64,000 nt of DNA from Gammaproteobacteria bacterium (GCA_030583605.1 CP129466.1:1619001-1683000), one strand, 5' to 3'. Positions 1 to 10,554 are shown, counted from the first letter of the stretch. Notes: generated from the sequence alone by a model not told the origin. Translations and numbers: made by a program.

Positions 1-462
1 TGCCGCGGCAATCCCGGCCCGGGTGGGTGGGGGGCAATTCTCCGTGCGGCTGGCGTCGAGCGTGAAATCTGGGGTGGCGAGCTTCTGACCACCAACAACC
101 GGATGGAGTTGATGGCGGCGATCCAGGCGCTCGAGGCCCTGAAGCAGCCATGTCGGATTCAGGCATTTACGGATTCGGAGTACCTCCGGCGCGGCATCAG
201 CGAATGGCTGGCGTCCTGGAAGCGCCGCGGCTGGAAGACAGCGGATCGCAAGCCTGTCAAAAACCAGGATCTATGGCAGCGCCTTGACGGTCTGGCCGCC
301 CGGCACGAGGTGCGCTGGTGCTGGGTGAAGGGCCATGCCGGCGATCCGGACAATGAGAGGGCGGACGCGCTTGCGAACAAGGGCCTGGAAGAGGTTCTGT
401 TTCGCGCGCAATGCGGGCGGGAGGACGGCGCCGACGACGCGGCGGCGGGATTTTCACAATGA
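1..462 (+). CDS. rnhA: Ribonuclease HI, 5' truncated by window edge
   Basis: RNase HI cleaves the RNA strand of RNA-DNA hybrids, using two metal ions. The reading frame is open from base 1, so the true start lies upstream. The visible part begins with [13 protein letters not shown] and continues with [12 protein letters not shown], both hallmarks of bacterial RnhA. The catalytic Glu is in RMELMA, the Asp in FTDSEY, and the C-terminal [15 protein letters not shown] segment carries the His and last Asp. Only the first ten or so residues with the initial Asp are missing. The stop overlaps the dnaQ start (ATGA, 459-462), so the two genes are translationally coupled, as in many proteobacteria where they are adjacent. 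Confidence 0.95.
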   Translation, partial: CRGNPGPGGWGAILRAAGVEREIWGGELLTTNNRMELMAAIQALEALKQPCRIQAFTDSEYLRRGISEWLASWKRRGWKTADRKPVKNQDLWQRLDGLAARHEVRWCWVKGHAGDPDNERADALANKGLEEVLFRAQCGREDGADDAAAGFSQ

Positions 463-1166
463 GGCAGATTGTCCTCGATACCGAAACCACGGGCCTGGAG
501 GTCGAGCAGGGACATCGCGTAATTGAAATCGGTTGCGTGGAGTTGCTGCATCGACGTCGCACGAGCCGCACGTATCATCGCTACCTGTTTCCCGAACGCG
601 AAATCGACAGCGCGGCAGAACAGGTGCACGGCATTACCCGTGAGATGTTGGCGGACAAGCCGCGTTTTCGCGAAATTGCCGGTGATTTTCTGGATTTCAT
701 CAGCGGCGCCGAACTCGTGATTCACAATGCGGAATTCGATATCGGGTTCCTGGATAACGAGTTTCGGCTGGCGGGATATGCCGGGCCGATCGTCCGGGAG
801 CGATGCAGCGTGATCGACACTCTTGCGCTCGCCAGGCAAAAGCACCCTGGCCAGCGAAACAGCCTGGACGCGCTCTGCAGGCGATACGGCATAGACCTGT
901 CGGTACGTGACTATCATGGGGCCTTGCTGGACGCCCACTTGCTCGCGTCGGTTTTCCTCGAGATGACCGGTGGGCAGGCCAGTCTTACCCTGGAAGAGAC
1001 TGCCATACAGGAAACAGCGGGACCGCATCGCCAGTTCGAGCGGGGTGGACGACGTCTGAAGGTTCCGCCAGCAACCGCTGAGGAGATCGAGGCCCATGAG
1101 CGTCAGCTGGATGTGCTGCAGGAGGCCTGTCCGCAGGGCGCGTTATGGCGGATGGCGCGGCCCTGA
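459..1166 (+). CDS. dnaQ: DNA polymerase III epsilon subunit (3'-5' proofreading exonuclease)
   Basis: This is the proofreading exonuclease of the replicative polymerase, a partner of DnaE (encoded at 54689). The 235-residue protein has the DEDDh exonuclease motifs: Exo I DTETTG with D7 and E9, Exo II HNAEFD with D94, and Exo III with H153 and D158. The C-terminal 50 residues are a short tail where the polymerase-binding segment normally lies. I chose the ATG at 459 because it gives the family N-terminus [10 protein letters not shown] and overlaps the rnhA stop. A longer in-frame opening to 411 would add sixteen unrelated residues. Confidence 0.96.
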   Translation: MRQIVLDTETTGLEVEQGHRVIEIGCVELLHRRRTSRTYHRYLFPEREIDSAAEQVHGITREMLADKPRFREIAGDFLDFISGAELVIHNAEFDIGFLDNEFRLAGYAGPIVRERCSVIDTLALARQKHPGQRNSLDALCRRYGIDLSVRDYHGALLDAHLLASVFLEMTGGQASLTLEETAIQETAGPHRQFERGGRRLKVPPATAEEIEAHERQLDVLQEACPQGALWRMARP

Positions 1167-1345
1167 GGGGGCTAGTTAACATATGCCAGAGAGCAGCCGG
1201 TGCCCATTGGGCGGATGTGCCCGGACTGTGAGCAGAGCGGTAGCGGGCTGCGCTGGCGGTCACGCAGGATTCACATTTTTAACCGTGGTCGCCAGCTCGC
1301 ATGGGGCGGGCAGGATCGACCTGTTTTCGGATGAGAGTCATAACA

Positions 1346-2635
1346 ATGCCAGGGCCTGAGAATCTGAGGGATACGCGAGTCGCTGTCGTTGGTCTCGGCT
1401 ACGTCGGGCTGCCGCTCGCCGTAGAATTCGGACGCATCTACGACACCGTGGGATTCGACATCAATACGGCTCGCGTGACGGAGCTGCAGGCGGGCAGGGA
1501 CTCCACGCTCGAAACAACTGCCGAAGAGCTCGCAGCAGCCACCCGGCTACGTTTTACGACCGATCTCGAGAAGCTCCGCGATCGCGATGTATTCATCGTG
1601 ACGGTGCCGACGCCGATCGATGACGCAAAGCGCCCCGACCTTGGTGCGCTGCTCAGTGCCAGCCGTGCTGTCGGAAAGGTGCTCAGAAAAGGCGGCGTGG
1701 TGGTTTTCGAATCGACCGTATATCCCGGCGCAACGGAGGAGGACTGCGCTCCCCTCATCGAACAGGCGTCGGGTTTGGTGCTGAATCGGGATTTCTTCGT
1801 CGGCTACAGCCCGGAGAGGATCAATCCAGGCGACAAGGAGCACCGGCTGACGACCATCCGCAAAATCACCGCCGGGTCAACGCCCGAGGCGACGCAGTTC
1901 ATCGACCGACTTTATGCGAGCGTCATCAAAGCGGGCACCTATCCGGTTTCAAGCATTCGCGTCGCCGAGGCGGCCAAGGTCATAGAGAACACCCAGCGCG
2001 ACGTGAATATTGCCCTGATCAACGAACTGGCCTTGATTTTCAACCGGATGGGGCTCGACACGCTCGAGGTGCTCGAAGCCGCGGGTACCAAATGGAATTT
2101 CCTGCCGTTCCGGCCGGGTCTGGTCGGCGGCCACTGTATCGGCGTTGACCCGTATTATCTGACCCACAAGTCGCAGCAGATCGGATATCACCCGGAGATG
2201 ATCCTGGCGGGACGGCGAATCAACGACAATATGGGCCTTTACGTTGCGTCCGAGGTCATCAAATTGATGGTCCGCAAGGGCAAGAGTCTGCCAAGTTCGC
2301 GCATTCTCGTCCTCGGCTTCACCTTCAAGGAAAATTGTCCGGACGTCCGGAACACCCGGGTGGTGGACCTGATCCGTGAACTGAATGGGTATGGCGCGAC
2401 TGTCGATGTGTTCGATCCGTGGGCTGAGCCGCATGCGGTTCATGAGGAGTACCAGATCGACCTGCTGCCCGGCGCGCCGGGGCCGGGTTCATACGATGCG
2501 ATCGTGATTGCGGTTGCGCACGAGCAGTTTCGCAAGATGGGTCACGGTTCGATCCGCGCATTCGGGCGGGGTGATTTCGTGGTCTATGACATAAAGAGCA
2601 TGTTGCCTGCCGAGCAGGTCGACGCGCGACTGTGA
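1346..2635 (+). CDS. tviB: UDP-N-acetylhexosamine 6-dehydrogenase, TviB/WbpO type
   Basis: Predicted NAD-dependent four-electron oxidation of UDP-GlcNAc or UDP-GalNAc to the uronic acid for a surface polysaccharide. The 429-residue protein has an N-terminal Rossmann motif GLGYVG (16-21), the central segment KVIENTQRD, the catalytic Cys264 in [20 protein letters not shown], and a C-terminal domain with [15 protein letters not shown]. These match Salmonella TviB (Vi antigen) and Pseudomonas WbpO much better than UDP-glucose dehydrogenases. No strong ribosome site is visible. ATG 1346 gives the best family start, but ATG 1331 and a start at 1301 are in frame. It heads a plus-strand run of nucleotide-sugar genes. 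GlcNAc versus GalNAc specificity cannot be read from sequence. Confidence 0.9.
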   Translation: MPGPENLRDTRVAVVGLGYVGLPLAVEFGRIYDTVGFDINTARVTELQAGRDSTLETTAEELAAATRLRFTTDLEKLRDRDVFIVTVPTPIDDAKRPDLGALLSASRAVGKVLRKGGVVVFESTVYPGATEEDCAPLIEQASGLVLNRDFFVGYSPERINPGDKEHRLTTIRKITAGSTPEATQFIDRLYASVIKAGTYPVSSIRVAEAAKVIENTQRDVNIALINELALIFNRMGLDTLEVLEAAGTKWNFLPFRPGLVGGHCIGVDPYYLTHKSQQIGYHPEMILAGRRINDNMGLYVASEVIKLMVRKGKSLPSSRILVLGFTFKENCPDVRNTRVVDLIRELNGYGATVDVFDPWAEPHAVHEEYQIDLLPGAPGPGSYDAIVIAVAHEQFRKMGHGSIRAFGRGDFVVYDIKSMLPAEQVDARL

Positions 2636-2660
2636 CCCGGCCTGTCGGAGGGATCCTCAC

Positions 2661-3683
2661 TTGAAAATTCTGGTTACCGGCGCTGCCGGCTTCATAGGCA
2701 TGCACGTGTCCCAGATTCTGCTGGAGCGTGGCGACGAGGTCGTGGGCCTGGATAATCTAAATGAGTACTACGACGTCAATCTGAAGAAAAGTCGCCTGGC
2801 CCTGTTGCAGCAGCGGCCGGGCTTTCGCTTCGTCCGGCTCGATCTGGCCGATCGGGAGGGAATGGAGCGGCTGTTCCGGGAGCACCAGTTCCAGCGTGTG
2901 GTGCACCTGGCAGCCCAGGCGGGCGTGCGCTATTCACTCGTGAACCCGCACGCGTACATCGACAGCAACCTGGTCGGGACGTTCCATCTTCTCGAGGGGT
3001 GCAGGGCTAATTCGGTCGAGCATGTTGTGTACGCTTCGACCAGTTCGGTTTACGGCGCCAACACGAAGATGCCGTTTTCGACGCACCAGCCGGCGGATCA
3101 TCCGATCTCGCTCTATGCGGCGACGAAAAAGGCCAACGAAATGATGGCGCACAGCTATTCGATGCTGCATGGATTGCCGACAACAGGCCTTCGGTTTTTT
3201 ACCGTGTATGGTCCGTTTGGTCGTCCCGACATGGCGTTGTTCCAGTTCACTCAGAACATTCTCGATGGACGACCTATCGATGTGTTTAACTTTGGCCGCC
3301 ACCGGCGGGACTTCACCTACGTGGACGATATTGCTGAAGGCGTGGTTCGGGCGCTGGACCATGTTGCAGCCCCGGATCCCGGGTGGAGTTCGACAGAGCC
3401 CGATCCGTCATCAAGCAGCGCTCCGTTCCGCCTCTACAACATTGGCAACAGCCGGCCGGTGGAGCTGATGCGCTATATCGAGGTGCTGGAGCAGTACCTG
3501 GGCCGGAAAGCCGAAAAGAATTTTCTGCCGATGCAGCCTGGCGATGTGCCTGCCACGTTTGCCGATGTGGACGACCTGGTTGCAGCGGTGGGCTACCGAC
3601 CGAACACGCCGGTCGAGGTGGGCGTGCCGAGGTTCGTCGAGTGGTATCTCGAGTACTACAAAGTGCCTTTTACCCGAGGCTGA
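2661..3683 (+). CDS. UDP-glucuronate 4-epimerase (extended SDR)
   Basis: Predicted interconversion of UDP-glucuronate and UDP-galacturonate. The 340-residue extended short-chain dehydrogenase has the NAD motif GAAGFIG (7-13), the family segment [16 protein letters not shown] at 126-129, and the catalytic pair Y152/K156 in [10 protein letters not shown]. The [16 protein letters not shown] segment is typical of the CapI/LspL/WbnF glucuronate epimerases rather than GalE. The start is TTG at 2661, preceded by a good ribosome site (GGAGGG, 2647-2652); no closer ATG exists. It sits 25 bases after the tviB-type gene. Its substrate UDP-GlcA would come from the ugd gene just downstream. Alternative: a 4-epimerase acting on the UDP-HexNAcA made by the preceding gene, like TviC. 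Confidence 0.88.
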   Translation: MKILVTGAAGFIGMHVSQILLERGDEVVGLDNLNEYYDVNLKKSRLALLQQRPGFRFVRLDLADREGMERLFREHQFQRVVHLAAQAGVRYSLVNPHAYIDSNLVGTFHLLEGCRANSVEHVVYASTSSVYGANTKMPFSTHQPADHPISLYAATKKANEMMAHSYSMLHGLPTTGLRFFTVYGPFGRPDMALFQFTQNILDGRPIDVFNFGRHRRDFTYVDDIAEGVVRALDHVAAPDPGWSSTEPDPSSSSAPFRLYNIGNSRPVELMRYIEVLEQYLGRKAEKNFLPMQPGDVPATFADVDDLVAAVGYRPNTPVEVGVPRFVEWYLEYYKVPFTRG

Positions 3684-3886
3684 GGACGCGCCGTCACGCA
3701 GGATGGTGTGTCAATGGCGATGGGTTGTAGCCGCCTGCGCGTTTTGCCAGCGAGCGCGATCAAGACGGAGATGACCCACGATGTCCTCGCGGGCAACTTG
3801 TTGGTGGAATGGCGCCTGATACCGGACCGTTTACGGCGGTCAAGCGGCGCCTGTCACAATAAAGAACAGCTGGAGCTGGGGATCTC

Positions 3887-5230
3887 ATGCGAATAACAGT
3901 TCATGGCACTGGGTATGTAGGGCTGGTCACAGGCGCCTGCCTCGCCGAGGTCGGCAACCAGGTGACCTGTGTGGATATAGATGCCAGCAAGGTCAAGACC
4001 CTGGAGCAGGGCCAGGTGCCGTTCTACGAGCCGGGGCTCGACAAGATGGTGCGCCGCAACGCCAGTGCGGGCCGCCTGCGGTTCACCACGGATGTCGCAG
4101 CCGGGATCCGGCACGGTCCTTTTCAGTTTATCGCTGTCGGCACGCCCAAGGATGAAGACGGCTCTGCGGATCTTGCGCACGTGCTGACAGTGGCGCGCGC
4201 GATCGGCAGCGAAATGAATGAGTACAGGGTGATCGTCACGAAGTCGACGGTGCCGGTCGGTACGGCCGACAAGGTGCGTGAAGCGGTCGCAGAAGCCCTG
4301 CAGCGTCGTGGCGTATCGATCGATTTTGACGTCGTGTCCAATCCGGAGTTTCTCAAGGAGGGGGCCGCGGTCGGAGACTTCATGAAGCCCGACCGGATTA
4401 TCGTAGGTTCGAGTTCCGAACGGGCAACGGAGATGCTGCGGGACCTGTATGAGCCGTTCAGCCGCAATCACGACAAGATCATCGTAATGGACGTGCGTTC
4501 TGCGGAGTTGACGAAGTACGCCGCCAACGCGATGTTGGCGACAAAGATCAGCTTCATGAACGAACTCGCCAACATGGCGGAGGTCTGCGGTGCGGACGTC
4601 GAGCGGGTGCGTGTAGGAATCGGCTCAGATCCGCGAATCGGTTTCGAGTTCATTTACCCGGGTTGCGGATACGGCGGGTCGTGTTTTCCCAAGGACGTGA
4701 GCGCGCTGATCCGCTCGGGGGAAGAGCACGGTTACCGGATGGAACTGGTGCAGGCAGTCGAGAATGTCAACGACCGGCAGAAAGGTCTGCTGTTCGAGAA
4801 GATCCGGGCCTTTTTCGGCGGACAGATGAAAGGGCGGACGATCGCGCTTTGGGGGCTTGCCTTCAAGCCCAACACGGACGACATGCGCGAAGCATCGAGT
4901 GGCGTCCTGATGCAGCAGGCCTGGGCCGCGGGTGCGCGCATCCGTGCCTACGACCCCAAGGCGCAACTGGAGGCAAAACGCATATTTGGTGAGCGTTCGG
5001 ATCTCGTGTACTGCGCTACTGCGACCGAGGCTCTCGAGGGGGCCGATGTCCTGGCCGTGGTCACGGAGTGGCAGGAGTTTCGCAGCCCGGATTTCGAACT
5101 CATACGCGAACGGCTTTCGGGGAAAGCGATCTTCGATGGCCGAAACATCTACGATCCAGCCATGGTGACGCGCATGGGCCTGAGGTATTTCGGGGTGGGC
5201 CGCGGCGAGCGAATCCGGTCCCGCCCCTGA
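3887..5230 (+). CDS. ugd: UDP-glucose 6-dehydrogenase
   Basis: Oxidises UDP-glucose to UDP-glucuronate with two NAD. The 447-residue protein starts [14 protein letters not shown] (Rossmann motif), contains [20 protein letters not shown] and [15 protein letters not shown], and has the catalytic Cys266 in [14 protein letters not shown] followed by the C-terminal [14 protein letters not shown] segment. All are signatures of bacterial Ugd. The ATG at 3887 has a purine-rich site (GGAGCTGGGG) upstream. A 203-base gap separates it from the epimerase gene, with no convincing terminator, so it may have its own promoter. It is the second of three dehydrogenases of this superfamily in the island and feeds the epimerase. 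Confidence 0.94.
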   Translation: MRITVHGTGYVGLVTGACLAEVGNQVTCVDIDASKVKTLEQGQVPFYEPGLDKMVRRNASAGRLRFTTDVAAGIRHGPFQFIAVGTPKDEDGSADLAHVLTVARAIGSEMNEYRVIVTKSTVPVGTADKVREAVAEALQRRGVSIDFDVVSNPEFLKEGAAVGDFMKPDRIIVGSSSERATEMLRDLYEPFSRNHDKIIVMDVRSAELTKYAANAMLATKISFMNELANMAEVCGADVERVRVGIGSDPRIGFEFIYPGCGYGGSCFPKDVSALIRSGEEHGYRMELVQAVENVNDRQKGLLFEKIRAFFGGQMKGRTIALWGLAFKPNTDDMREASSGVLMQQAWAAGARIRAYDPKAQLEAKRIFGERSDLVYCATATEALEGADVLAVVTEWQEFRSPDFELIRERLSGKAIFDGRNIYDPAMVTRMGLRYFGVGRGERIRSRP

Positions 5231-5272
5231 TGCGGACGTCATGAGCAAGGATCACCGGCACGTACTCCTGTC

Positions 5273-6697
5273 ATGAAAATCATTCCCGTCATTCTGTGTG
5301 GAGGCGCGGGTACGCGCCTGTGGCCGCTGTCGCGGGCACAGATGCCGAAGCAACTCCTGACGCTTTTTGGGGAGCACTCGCTGCTGCAGGATACGTGGTT
5401 GCGTACCCGGAAGGCGCGGCCGGAGGTGCTCGGGCCTCAGGTCGTCTGTAACGAGGCCCATCGGTTTCTCGTCGACGCACAGTTGCTCGCTGTCGGCATC
5501 GAGCCCACGCTGGTGCTGGAGCCGGCCGGGCGTAATACGGCGCCGGCCGTGGCGCTCGCCGCGTTGCTGGCTGGCGCTGGCAGGGGCGGCGCCGGAGCGA
5601 TGCTGCTGGTGTTGCCGTCAGATCATGTCATCCGCGACGTCGGTGCATTCGCCCGGGCCCTGGATGCCGGACTCACCGCTGCGGCTGATGGCGAGCTGGT
5701 CACGTTCGGCATCGTTCCTGAAAGGCCGGAAACCGGGTATGGGTACATCCGGGCCAAGACCGGCGCGGTACCGCATCGCATCGCAGAGTTTGTAGAGAAG
5801 CCGGACCTTGCTACAGCGCAGGAGTATGTGGCGTCCGGCAGCTATTTCTGGAACAGCGGCATGTTTCTGTTCAGGGCGGAGAGCTACCTGCAGGAGCTTC
5901 GCGAGCATGCACCAGACATCTATTCGGCCTGCCACCGAGCGGTTGCAGAGGCGCGCATCGACCAGCGGGTCGTCCATCCCGGGCGTGAGGCGTTTCTCAG
6001 CTCGCCGTCGGTTTCCATTGACTATGCGGTCATGGAAAACACGAGTCGCGGTACGGTGGTGCCCATGGATGCGGGCTGGAGCGATGTCGGGACCTGGGGG
6101 GCATTGCTCGACGCTTCCGCGGTCGACTCAAACGGTAATTCATTGCACGGTGACGTGGTTGCCGTTGGCTGTGCGAATTCGCTGATCCGCGCGGAGAGCC
6201 GGCTGGTTGGCGCTGTTGGGCTCGAAGAATGTATCGTCGTCGAGACCAAGGACGCAATTTTGGTGGCGCCCAGGGAGCGAGCGCAGGACGTCAAGGCACT
6301 GGTCGAGGAGTTGTCGACCCGGAATCGGCAGGAGACCGTTCATGGCCGGGAGGTCTTCCGACCCTGGGGCAGCTATGACAGTCTTGAGTCCCGCCCGGGC
6401 TTCCAGGTCAAACGACTCGCGGTTCTCCCCGGCGCCATACTGTCCCTGCAACTCCATCACCGGCGTGCCGAGCACTGGGTGGTGGTGTCAGGGCATGCCC
6501 GTATCACCCTCGACGACCGTATTTTTGACCTGAAACGAAACGAGCACACGTACATTCCGGTCGGTGCCCGTCACCGGATCGAGAACCCGGGCACGGAGTT
6601 GCTGGAAATCATCGAGGTGCAGATTGGCGACTATCTCGGTGAGGACGATATCGTTCGCCTGGAGGACAAGTATGGCCGGCAGGGACGCACAGACTGA
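5273..6697 (+). CDS. manC: Mannose-1-phosphate guanylyltransferase / mannose-6-phosphate isomerase
   Basis: Bifunctional type II PMI-GMP enzyme (AlgA/ManC/XanB/CpsB family). It makes mannose-6-phosphate from fructose-6-phosphate and GDP-mannose from mannose-1-phosphate. The N-terminal nucleotidyltransferase domain has GGAGTRLWPLSR (10-21) with MPKQ, followed by FVEKPD and the YFWNSGMFLF segment. The C-terminal cupin domain (about 350-470) carries QLHHRRAEHWVVVSG and TYIPVGARHRIENPG, the metal-binding isomerase signature. Length 474 is normal for the family. It follows ugd by 42 bases and precedes the phosphomannomutase gene by 45, so the three are probably co-transcribed. With the mutase and algD it completes a route to GDP-mannuronate. 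Confidence 0.95.
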   Translation: MKIIPVILCGGAGTRLWPLSRAQMPKQLLTLFGEHSLLQDTWLRTRKARPEVLGPQVVCNEAHRFLVDAQLLAVGIEPTLVLEPAGRNTAPAVALAALLAGAGRGGAGAMLLVLPSDHVIRDVGAFARALDAGLTAAADGELVTFGIVPERPETGYGYIRAKTGAVPHRIAEFVEKPDLATAQEYVASGSYFWNSGMFLFRAESYLQELREHAPDIYSACHRAVAEARIDQRVVHPGREAFLSSPSVSIDYAVMENTSRGTVVPMDAGWSDVGTWGALLDASAVDSNGNSLHGDVVAVGCANSLIRAESRLVGAVGLEECIVVETKDAILVAPRERAQDVKALVEELSTRNRQETVHGREVFRPWGSYDSLESRPGFQVKRLAVLPGAILSLQLHHRRAEHWVVVSGHARITLDDRIFDLKRNEHTYIPVGARHRIENPGTELLEIIEVQIGDYLGEDDIVRLEDKYGRQGRTD

Positions 6698-6742
6698 ATC
6701 TGAGCATGTGGCGGCGCGAGGTCGTCATGTGGCCGGTGTGGC

Positions 6743-8107
6743 ATGACCGCAGCGCTGGCCTGCTTCAAGGCCTACGATATCCGTGGGCGTGTCCCGGATG
6801 AACTGAACCCGGAGCTTGCCTATCGCATTGGCCGGGCGTACGGGCGCTTCATACAGCCAGGTTCCGTAGTCGTTGGTCGTGACGTGCGGCTCACTGGACC
6901 CGAGATCTGCCAGGCGCTGATCAAGGGGCTGACCGACGAGCGGGTGAATGTTCTGGACATTGGCCTCTGCGGCACGGAGGAGGTCTACTTTGCCACGTGG
7001 AACCTTCGCGCCGGCGGCGGAATCATGGTTACTGCGAGCCACAATCCCGCTGACTACAACGGCATGAAGCTGGTTCGGCACGAGGCACGGCCAATAAGCG
7101 GCGACACCGGTCTTGATGAGATCCGCCGCCTTGTCCAGGAGCCCATGGACGAGGTCAGTTCCCAGATGGATGTCCGTGGTCGCCGGCAGGCGGTGGACAA
7201 TCGCGACGCGTACATTCGACACCTGTTGCAATACGTCGATCAGTCGTCACTCAAGCCACTCAAGCTGGTCGTCAACGCGGGAAATGGTTGTGCGGGGCCG
7301 ATCATCGATCGACTCGAGCCGCACCTTCCATTCCGCATGGTGAAGCTCAATCACGAACCGGATGGCGCATTTCCGCACGGAGTGCCAAACCCTCTGCTCG
7401 AGGAGAACAGGGCGGCAACCCGGGAGGCGGTACGCAGCGCGGGAGCGGATTTCGGCATCGCATGGGATGGTGATTTCGACCGGTGCTTCCTGTTCGATGA
7501 GAAAGGCGAGTTCATCGAGGGGTATTACATCGTCGGGTTGCTCGCCGAGGCAATGCTGCAGCGGGATCATGGCGGCCGGATCGTCCATGACCCCCGGCTG
7601 GTCTGGAATACCCGCGATGTGGTGCAAGCCAATGGTGGCACCTCCATTCAATGCAAAACGGGCCACGCATTCATCAAGGAACGAATGCGCCAGGAAGACG
7701 CGATTTATGGCGGTGAGATGAGCGCCCACCACTACTTTCGAGATTTTGCCTACTGCGACAGCGGCATGATTCCCTGGTTACTGGTGGCGGGGCTCGTCAG
7801 CGCCAGCGACAGACCGCTGTCTGAGCTGGTCGCTGAGCGCATTGCGAAGTTTCCCTGCAGCGGTGAAATCAATCGCAAACTGTCGGATCCGGCTGCAGCG
7901 CTCATGCGCGTTCGTGATCAGTTCGCTCCGGTGGCGGTTTCGACCGACACGACTGATGGTCTGAGTCTCGAGTTCGACTGCTGGCGATTCAATCTGCGTC
8001 TGTCCAATACCGAGCCAGTACTCCGGCTGAACGTTGAAACCCGTCAGGACATGGCGCTCCTGGCCGAACGTACCCGAACGATACTTGCGTTGATCGACCA
8101 ACGCTGA
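6743..8107 (+). CDS. manB: Phosphomannomutase / phosphoglucomutase
   Basis: Interconverts mannose-6-phosphate and mannose-1-phosphate (AlgC/ManB/CpsG family), supplying the substrate of the guanylyltransferase encoded just upstream. The 454-residue alpha-D-phosphohexomutase starts [12 protein letters not shown] and has the phosphoserine loop [13 protein letters not shown] (Ser99), the metal loop DGDFDR (242-247), the sugar-binding [13 protein letters not shown] segment, and the phosphate-binding end [14 protein letters not shown]. No strong ribosome site precedes ATG 6743, but the family N-terminus starts here. The [12 protein letters not shown] sequence fits mannose-type enzymes. Activity on glucose-1-phosphate is possible, as in AlgC. 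Confidence 0.93.
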   Translation: MTAALACFKAYDIRGRVPDELNPELAYRIGRAYGRFIQPGSVVVGRDVRLTGPEICQALIKGLTDERVNVLDIGLCGTEEVYFATWNLRAGGGIMVTASHNPADYNGMKLVRHEARPISGDTGLDEIRRLVQEPMDEVSSQMDVRGRRQAVDNRDAYIRHLLQYVDQSSLKPLKLVVNAGNGCAGPIIDRLEPHLPFRMVKLNHEPDGAFPHGVPNPLLEENRAATREAVRSAGADFGIAWDGDFDRCFLFDEKGEFIEGYYIVGLLAEAMLQRDHGGRIVHDPRLVWNTRDVVQANGGTSIQCKTGHAFIKERMRQEDAIYGGEMSAHHYFRDFAYCDSGMIPWLLVAGLVSASDRPLSELVAERIAKFPCSGEINRKLSDPAAALMRVRDQFAPVAVSTDTTDGLSLEFDCWRFNLRLSNTEPVLRLNVETRQDMALLAERTRTILALIDQR

Positions 8108-8434
8108 ACGCTGGCGTTCGCATGGCTCGTGTGTAGCCGATGCGGTTGCGGGGGTCGGTCCAATACTGCGGGCGTTGATCGCGTAGGCCGCGCCTTCATG
8201 TGTGATGGGAATCCGGGCGTCTCGGTGGCGCTGTGCCTACAATTCGGTGCACTTGGCGGTTTGCGCGAGTGTCCCGTCGTCTGATGGTACGCTGCCGCGC
8301 TTCGCAGCGGGGGTCGTCCCGGCCGGCGATCAGGCACATGTTGGCCACCGGGTTGAAACCGCCATGACCCCGGGACCGCAGAATCAAGGAGCGGGTGTCG
8401 GCGATGAGTACAGACCCACGAGAAGAGGTCGGAA
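8108..8434. other. Intergenic region without a supported gene
   Basis: The 327 bases between manB and the FemAB-like gene hold short open frames in several directions, none with family-like sequence, a ribosome site or a plausible start. A TACAAT hexamer at 8238-8243 could be a -10 element, but no fitting -35 is seen. I found no terminator hairpin with a T-tract. The region probably carries the promoter of the FemAB-like gene. Confidence 0.5.
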
Positions 8435-9466
8435 ATGGTGGATGTCAGTGAACTGAAGGACAGGGACGATTTTCCAGCCTGGAACCAGTTCGTAACCGGG
8501 CACCCGGAGGGTACTTTCTTTCATCTGGCCGGATGGAAGGACGTCATCGAACAATCCTTCGGGCACCGGACCTTTTATCTTTTCACGCGTTCCGGAGGCC
8601 AGCTGACCGGGGTACTGCCCCTGGCCGAGATACGCAGTCGGTTGTTTGGCAACAAGCTCATCTCACTTCCATTCTGTGTGTACGGTGGCCCGGTAGCCGC
8701 GGACCCGGATGTCCGGCAGGCCTTGGTCAGTCATGCGTCGGCGCTTGCCGGCCGCCTGGAGGTTGACTATCTCGAGCTGCGCAACCAGCAGGCCGTGCCG
8801 GACCTGCAGGCCACTGACCGTTACGTGACATTCCGCAGGGAGCTCGACCAGGACCCGGAGCGCAACATGAGTGCAATCCCCCGCAAGCAGCGGGCGATGA
8901 TACGCAAGGGGACTGCCAAGGGTCTTGCGCCGCAGTTCGAAGTTGGTGTGGATGAGTTTTTCAGTGCTTATGCCGAGAGCCTGCGAAATCTCGGTACGCC
9001 GGTGTTGCCACTGCGTTATTTCGCAACTCTGAAAGAAGTCTTCGGCGACAAATGCGAGATCATGGCGGTGCGTCGAGAGAAAGCCGGGCCGGCATTGGCC
9101 GCGGTGATGAGTTTTTATTTCCGCGACGAGGTGTTGCCGTACTACGGCGGTGGCACACGGCTCGCGCGTGAGTATCACGCTTACGACTTCATGTACTGGG
9201 AGCTGCTCGTACATGCCCTGAGTCGCGGCGTTCGCATTTTCGATTTTGGCCGTAGTCGCCAGGGAAGCGGGTCTTACCGGTTCAAGACCCACTGGGGATT
9301 CGAGCCACGGACTCTGCCGTATCAGTACGATCTGGTCCGCGCCAGTGCGCTGCCGAACGTGACCCCGGATAATCCCCGCTATCAGGGCCTCATCCGTCTC
9401 TGGCAAAGGCTGCCCTTGCCGGTAACGACAGTGGTGGGGCCGCTGCTGGCAAAAAACCTCGGATAA
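8435..9466 (+). CDS. FemAB-like acyl/aminoacyl transferase, exosortase (XrtA/PEP-CTERM) associated type
   Basis: A 343-residue GNAT-fold protein of the FemAB-related family that accompanies exosortase/PEP-CTERM exopolysaccharide loci (the group described as PEP-CTERM system-associated FemAB). Visible marks are the N-terminal FFHLAGWKDVIEQSFGH segment, LPLAEIRSRLFG, the central IPRKQRAMIRKG, and C-terminal YPYYGGG-like sequence (LPYYGGGTRLAREYHAYDFMYWELL) ending in FDFGRSRQGSGSYRFK. The true substrate is unknown: FemAB homologues transfer amino acids to peptidoglycan, while this group may modify polysaccharide or its lipid carrier. A purine-rich site (AGAAGAGG) precedes ATG 8435. It stands alone between a 327-base gap and the insertion element. 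Assigned by remembered family features, not by search. Confidence 0.82.
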   Translation: MVDVSELKDRDDFPAWNQFVTGHPEGTFFHLAGWKDVIEQSFGHRTFYLFTRSGGQLTGVLPLAEIRSRLFGNKLISLPFCVYGGPVAADPDVRQALVSHASALAGRLEVDYLELRNQQAVPDLQATDRYVTFRRELDQDPERNMSAIPRKQRAMIRKGTAKGLAPQFEVGVDEFFSAYAESLRNLGTPVLPLRYFATLKEVFGDKCEIMAVRREKAGPALAAVMSFYFRDEVLPYYGGGTRLAREYHAYDFMYWELLVHALSRGVRIFDFGRSRQGSGSYRFKTHWGFEPRTLPYQYDLVRASALPNVTPDNPRYQGLIRLWQRLPLPVTTVVGPLLAKNLG

Positions 9467-9610
9467 TCGGGGTGCTGATCACTGTTTTGGCATCGATTGC
9501 TCATCCAGGCAACCGCATGGTCTGCACGGACACGAAGGGCATGGCCAAAGACGATTCTGCCGCCCTCCGGGCATGAACTCTTATGTGAACTGCCAGGTCC
9601 GAGGTGTAGC

Positions 9611-9630
9611 GGTCAAGGATTTTCTGGACA
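9611..9630 (+). repeat. Left inverted repeat of the IS3-family element
   Basis: Twenty bases that match the reverse complement of 10937-10957 apart from one indel and one mismatch. It lies 24 bases beyond the orfB stop, as expected for an IS end. Confidence 0.75.
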
Positions 9631-9654
9631 GTGGGTTGATGGTCACTCGGTTCG

Positions 9655-10554
9655 TCACGCCGCAAGTTTCTCGCTGTTGTCGTAGAACGCCCGCCGCGCC
9701 TCGGCAGGAGACTTGAAGCCGTGGCGCTCGATCAGCCATTCGCGGTTGTAGAGCTCCGCCCAGGCGAGCAGCGCCACGCGCAATTCCTCGACGGTCGCGA
9801 AGCTCTTGGTCCAGAGCAGCTGTTCCTTGAGCGTGCGGATCACGCGCTCCGCACAGCCGTTGCCTTCCGGGGCACGGATGAATGCTGGACTCGACTCGAT
9901 GCCGAGGAACCGCAGTTCGTCCTGGAAAGCCGCGCTCAGGTACTGGCTGCCATGATCGTGCCGCACGGTGAGCCCCTGGGCGATGTTCTCGGCGATGGCA
10001 GCAAAGCAGCGCCGCACCCCCTGGCGCAGCGGCTCGAGCGCCTCATAGCGGGTGGCCCGCGCCGCGGCGTGGATGCCGACCAGTTCCGCCGTGGCATGGT
10101 CGATGGCGATGAACACCGCCGCCTGGCCCTCCTCAGACGTCATGGTGGTGGTGAGATCGGTCCCCCATACCGTGTCTGGTGCCGTCGGGATGATGGTGCC
10201 GTCATGCGGGTGCGGGCCACGCGGTTTGCCGAGTCGGCTCGGGGCCAACAGCCCGGCTTCCCGCATCAGCCGCAGCACGCGGGCCTTGCTGGTGCGGATG
10301 CCTTCATTGCAGCGCAGCCTGGCCCACACTTTGCGATAACCCTCGCCGACAAACGGCGAGGCGGCGAGCACGGCGCGGATTTTCGCCGTCAGCTCGGCGT
10401 CGCTGTGAGTGGTCTTGGGTCCGCGCCGGCATGGCAAGGCCCTCACCGTGGCGGCGCGCTGCGCATATACACTCGAGCGCGCCACGCCGGCGAACTCGCA
10501 CACCCGCACCAGCGGCACGATCCGACCCAGGGAAACCGACGTCTCGTGCTTCAC
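9655..10554 (-). CDS. IS3-family transposase OrfB (DDE integrase domain)
   Basis: The 299-residue protein has an N-terminal helix-turn-helix segment (RRGPKTTHSDAELTAKIRAV, then GYRKVWARLR) and a retroviral-type integrase core. The catalytic triad is visible as D133 in VWGTDLT, D200 in VRHDHGSQY and E236 in GNGCAERVIRTLKE, with exactly 35 residues between the second Asp and the Glu (DD35E). The stop is followed closely by the left inverted repeat. The start ATG overlaps the orfA stop by four bases (ATGA), so translation is probably coupled rather than, or in addition to, the programmed frameshift common in the family. No inactivating change is seen. Confidence 0.93.
   Translation of the reverse strand: MKHETSVSLGRIVPLVRVCEFAGVARSSVYAQRAATVRALPCRRGPKTTHSDAELTAKIRAVLAASPFVGEGYRKVWARLRCNEGIRTSKARVLRLMREAGLLAPSRLGKPRGPHPHDGTIIPTAPDTVWGTDLTTTMTSEEGQAAVFIAIDHATAELVGIHAAARATRYEALEPLRQGVRRCFAAIAENIAQGLTVRHDHGSQYLSAAFQDELRFLGIESSPAFIRAPEGNGCAERVIRTLKEQLLWTKSFATVEELRVALLAWAELYNREWLIERHGFKSPAEARRAFYDNSEKLAA

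Noticed and set aside
8202..8456. An 84-codon plus-strand frame before the FemAB-like gene
   Set aside because: No ribosome site, low-complexity composition, and it overlaps the well-supported start at 8435.
9486..9500. Sigma-54-like TTGGCATCGATTGC upstream of the IS
   Set aside because: The GG to GC spacing is two bases too short for a sigma-54 promoter.
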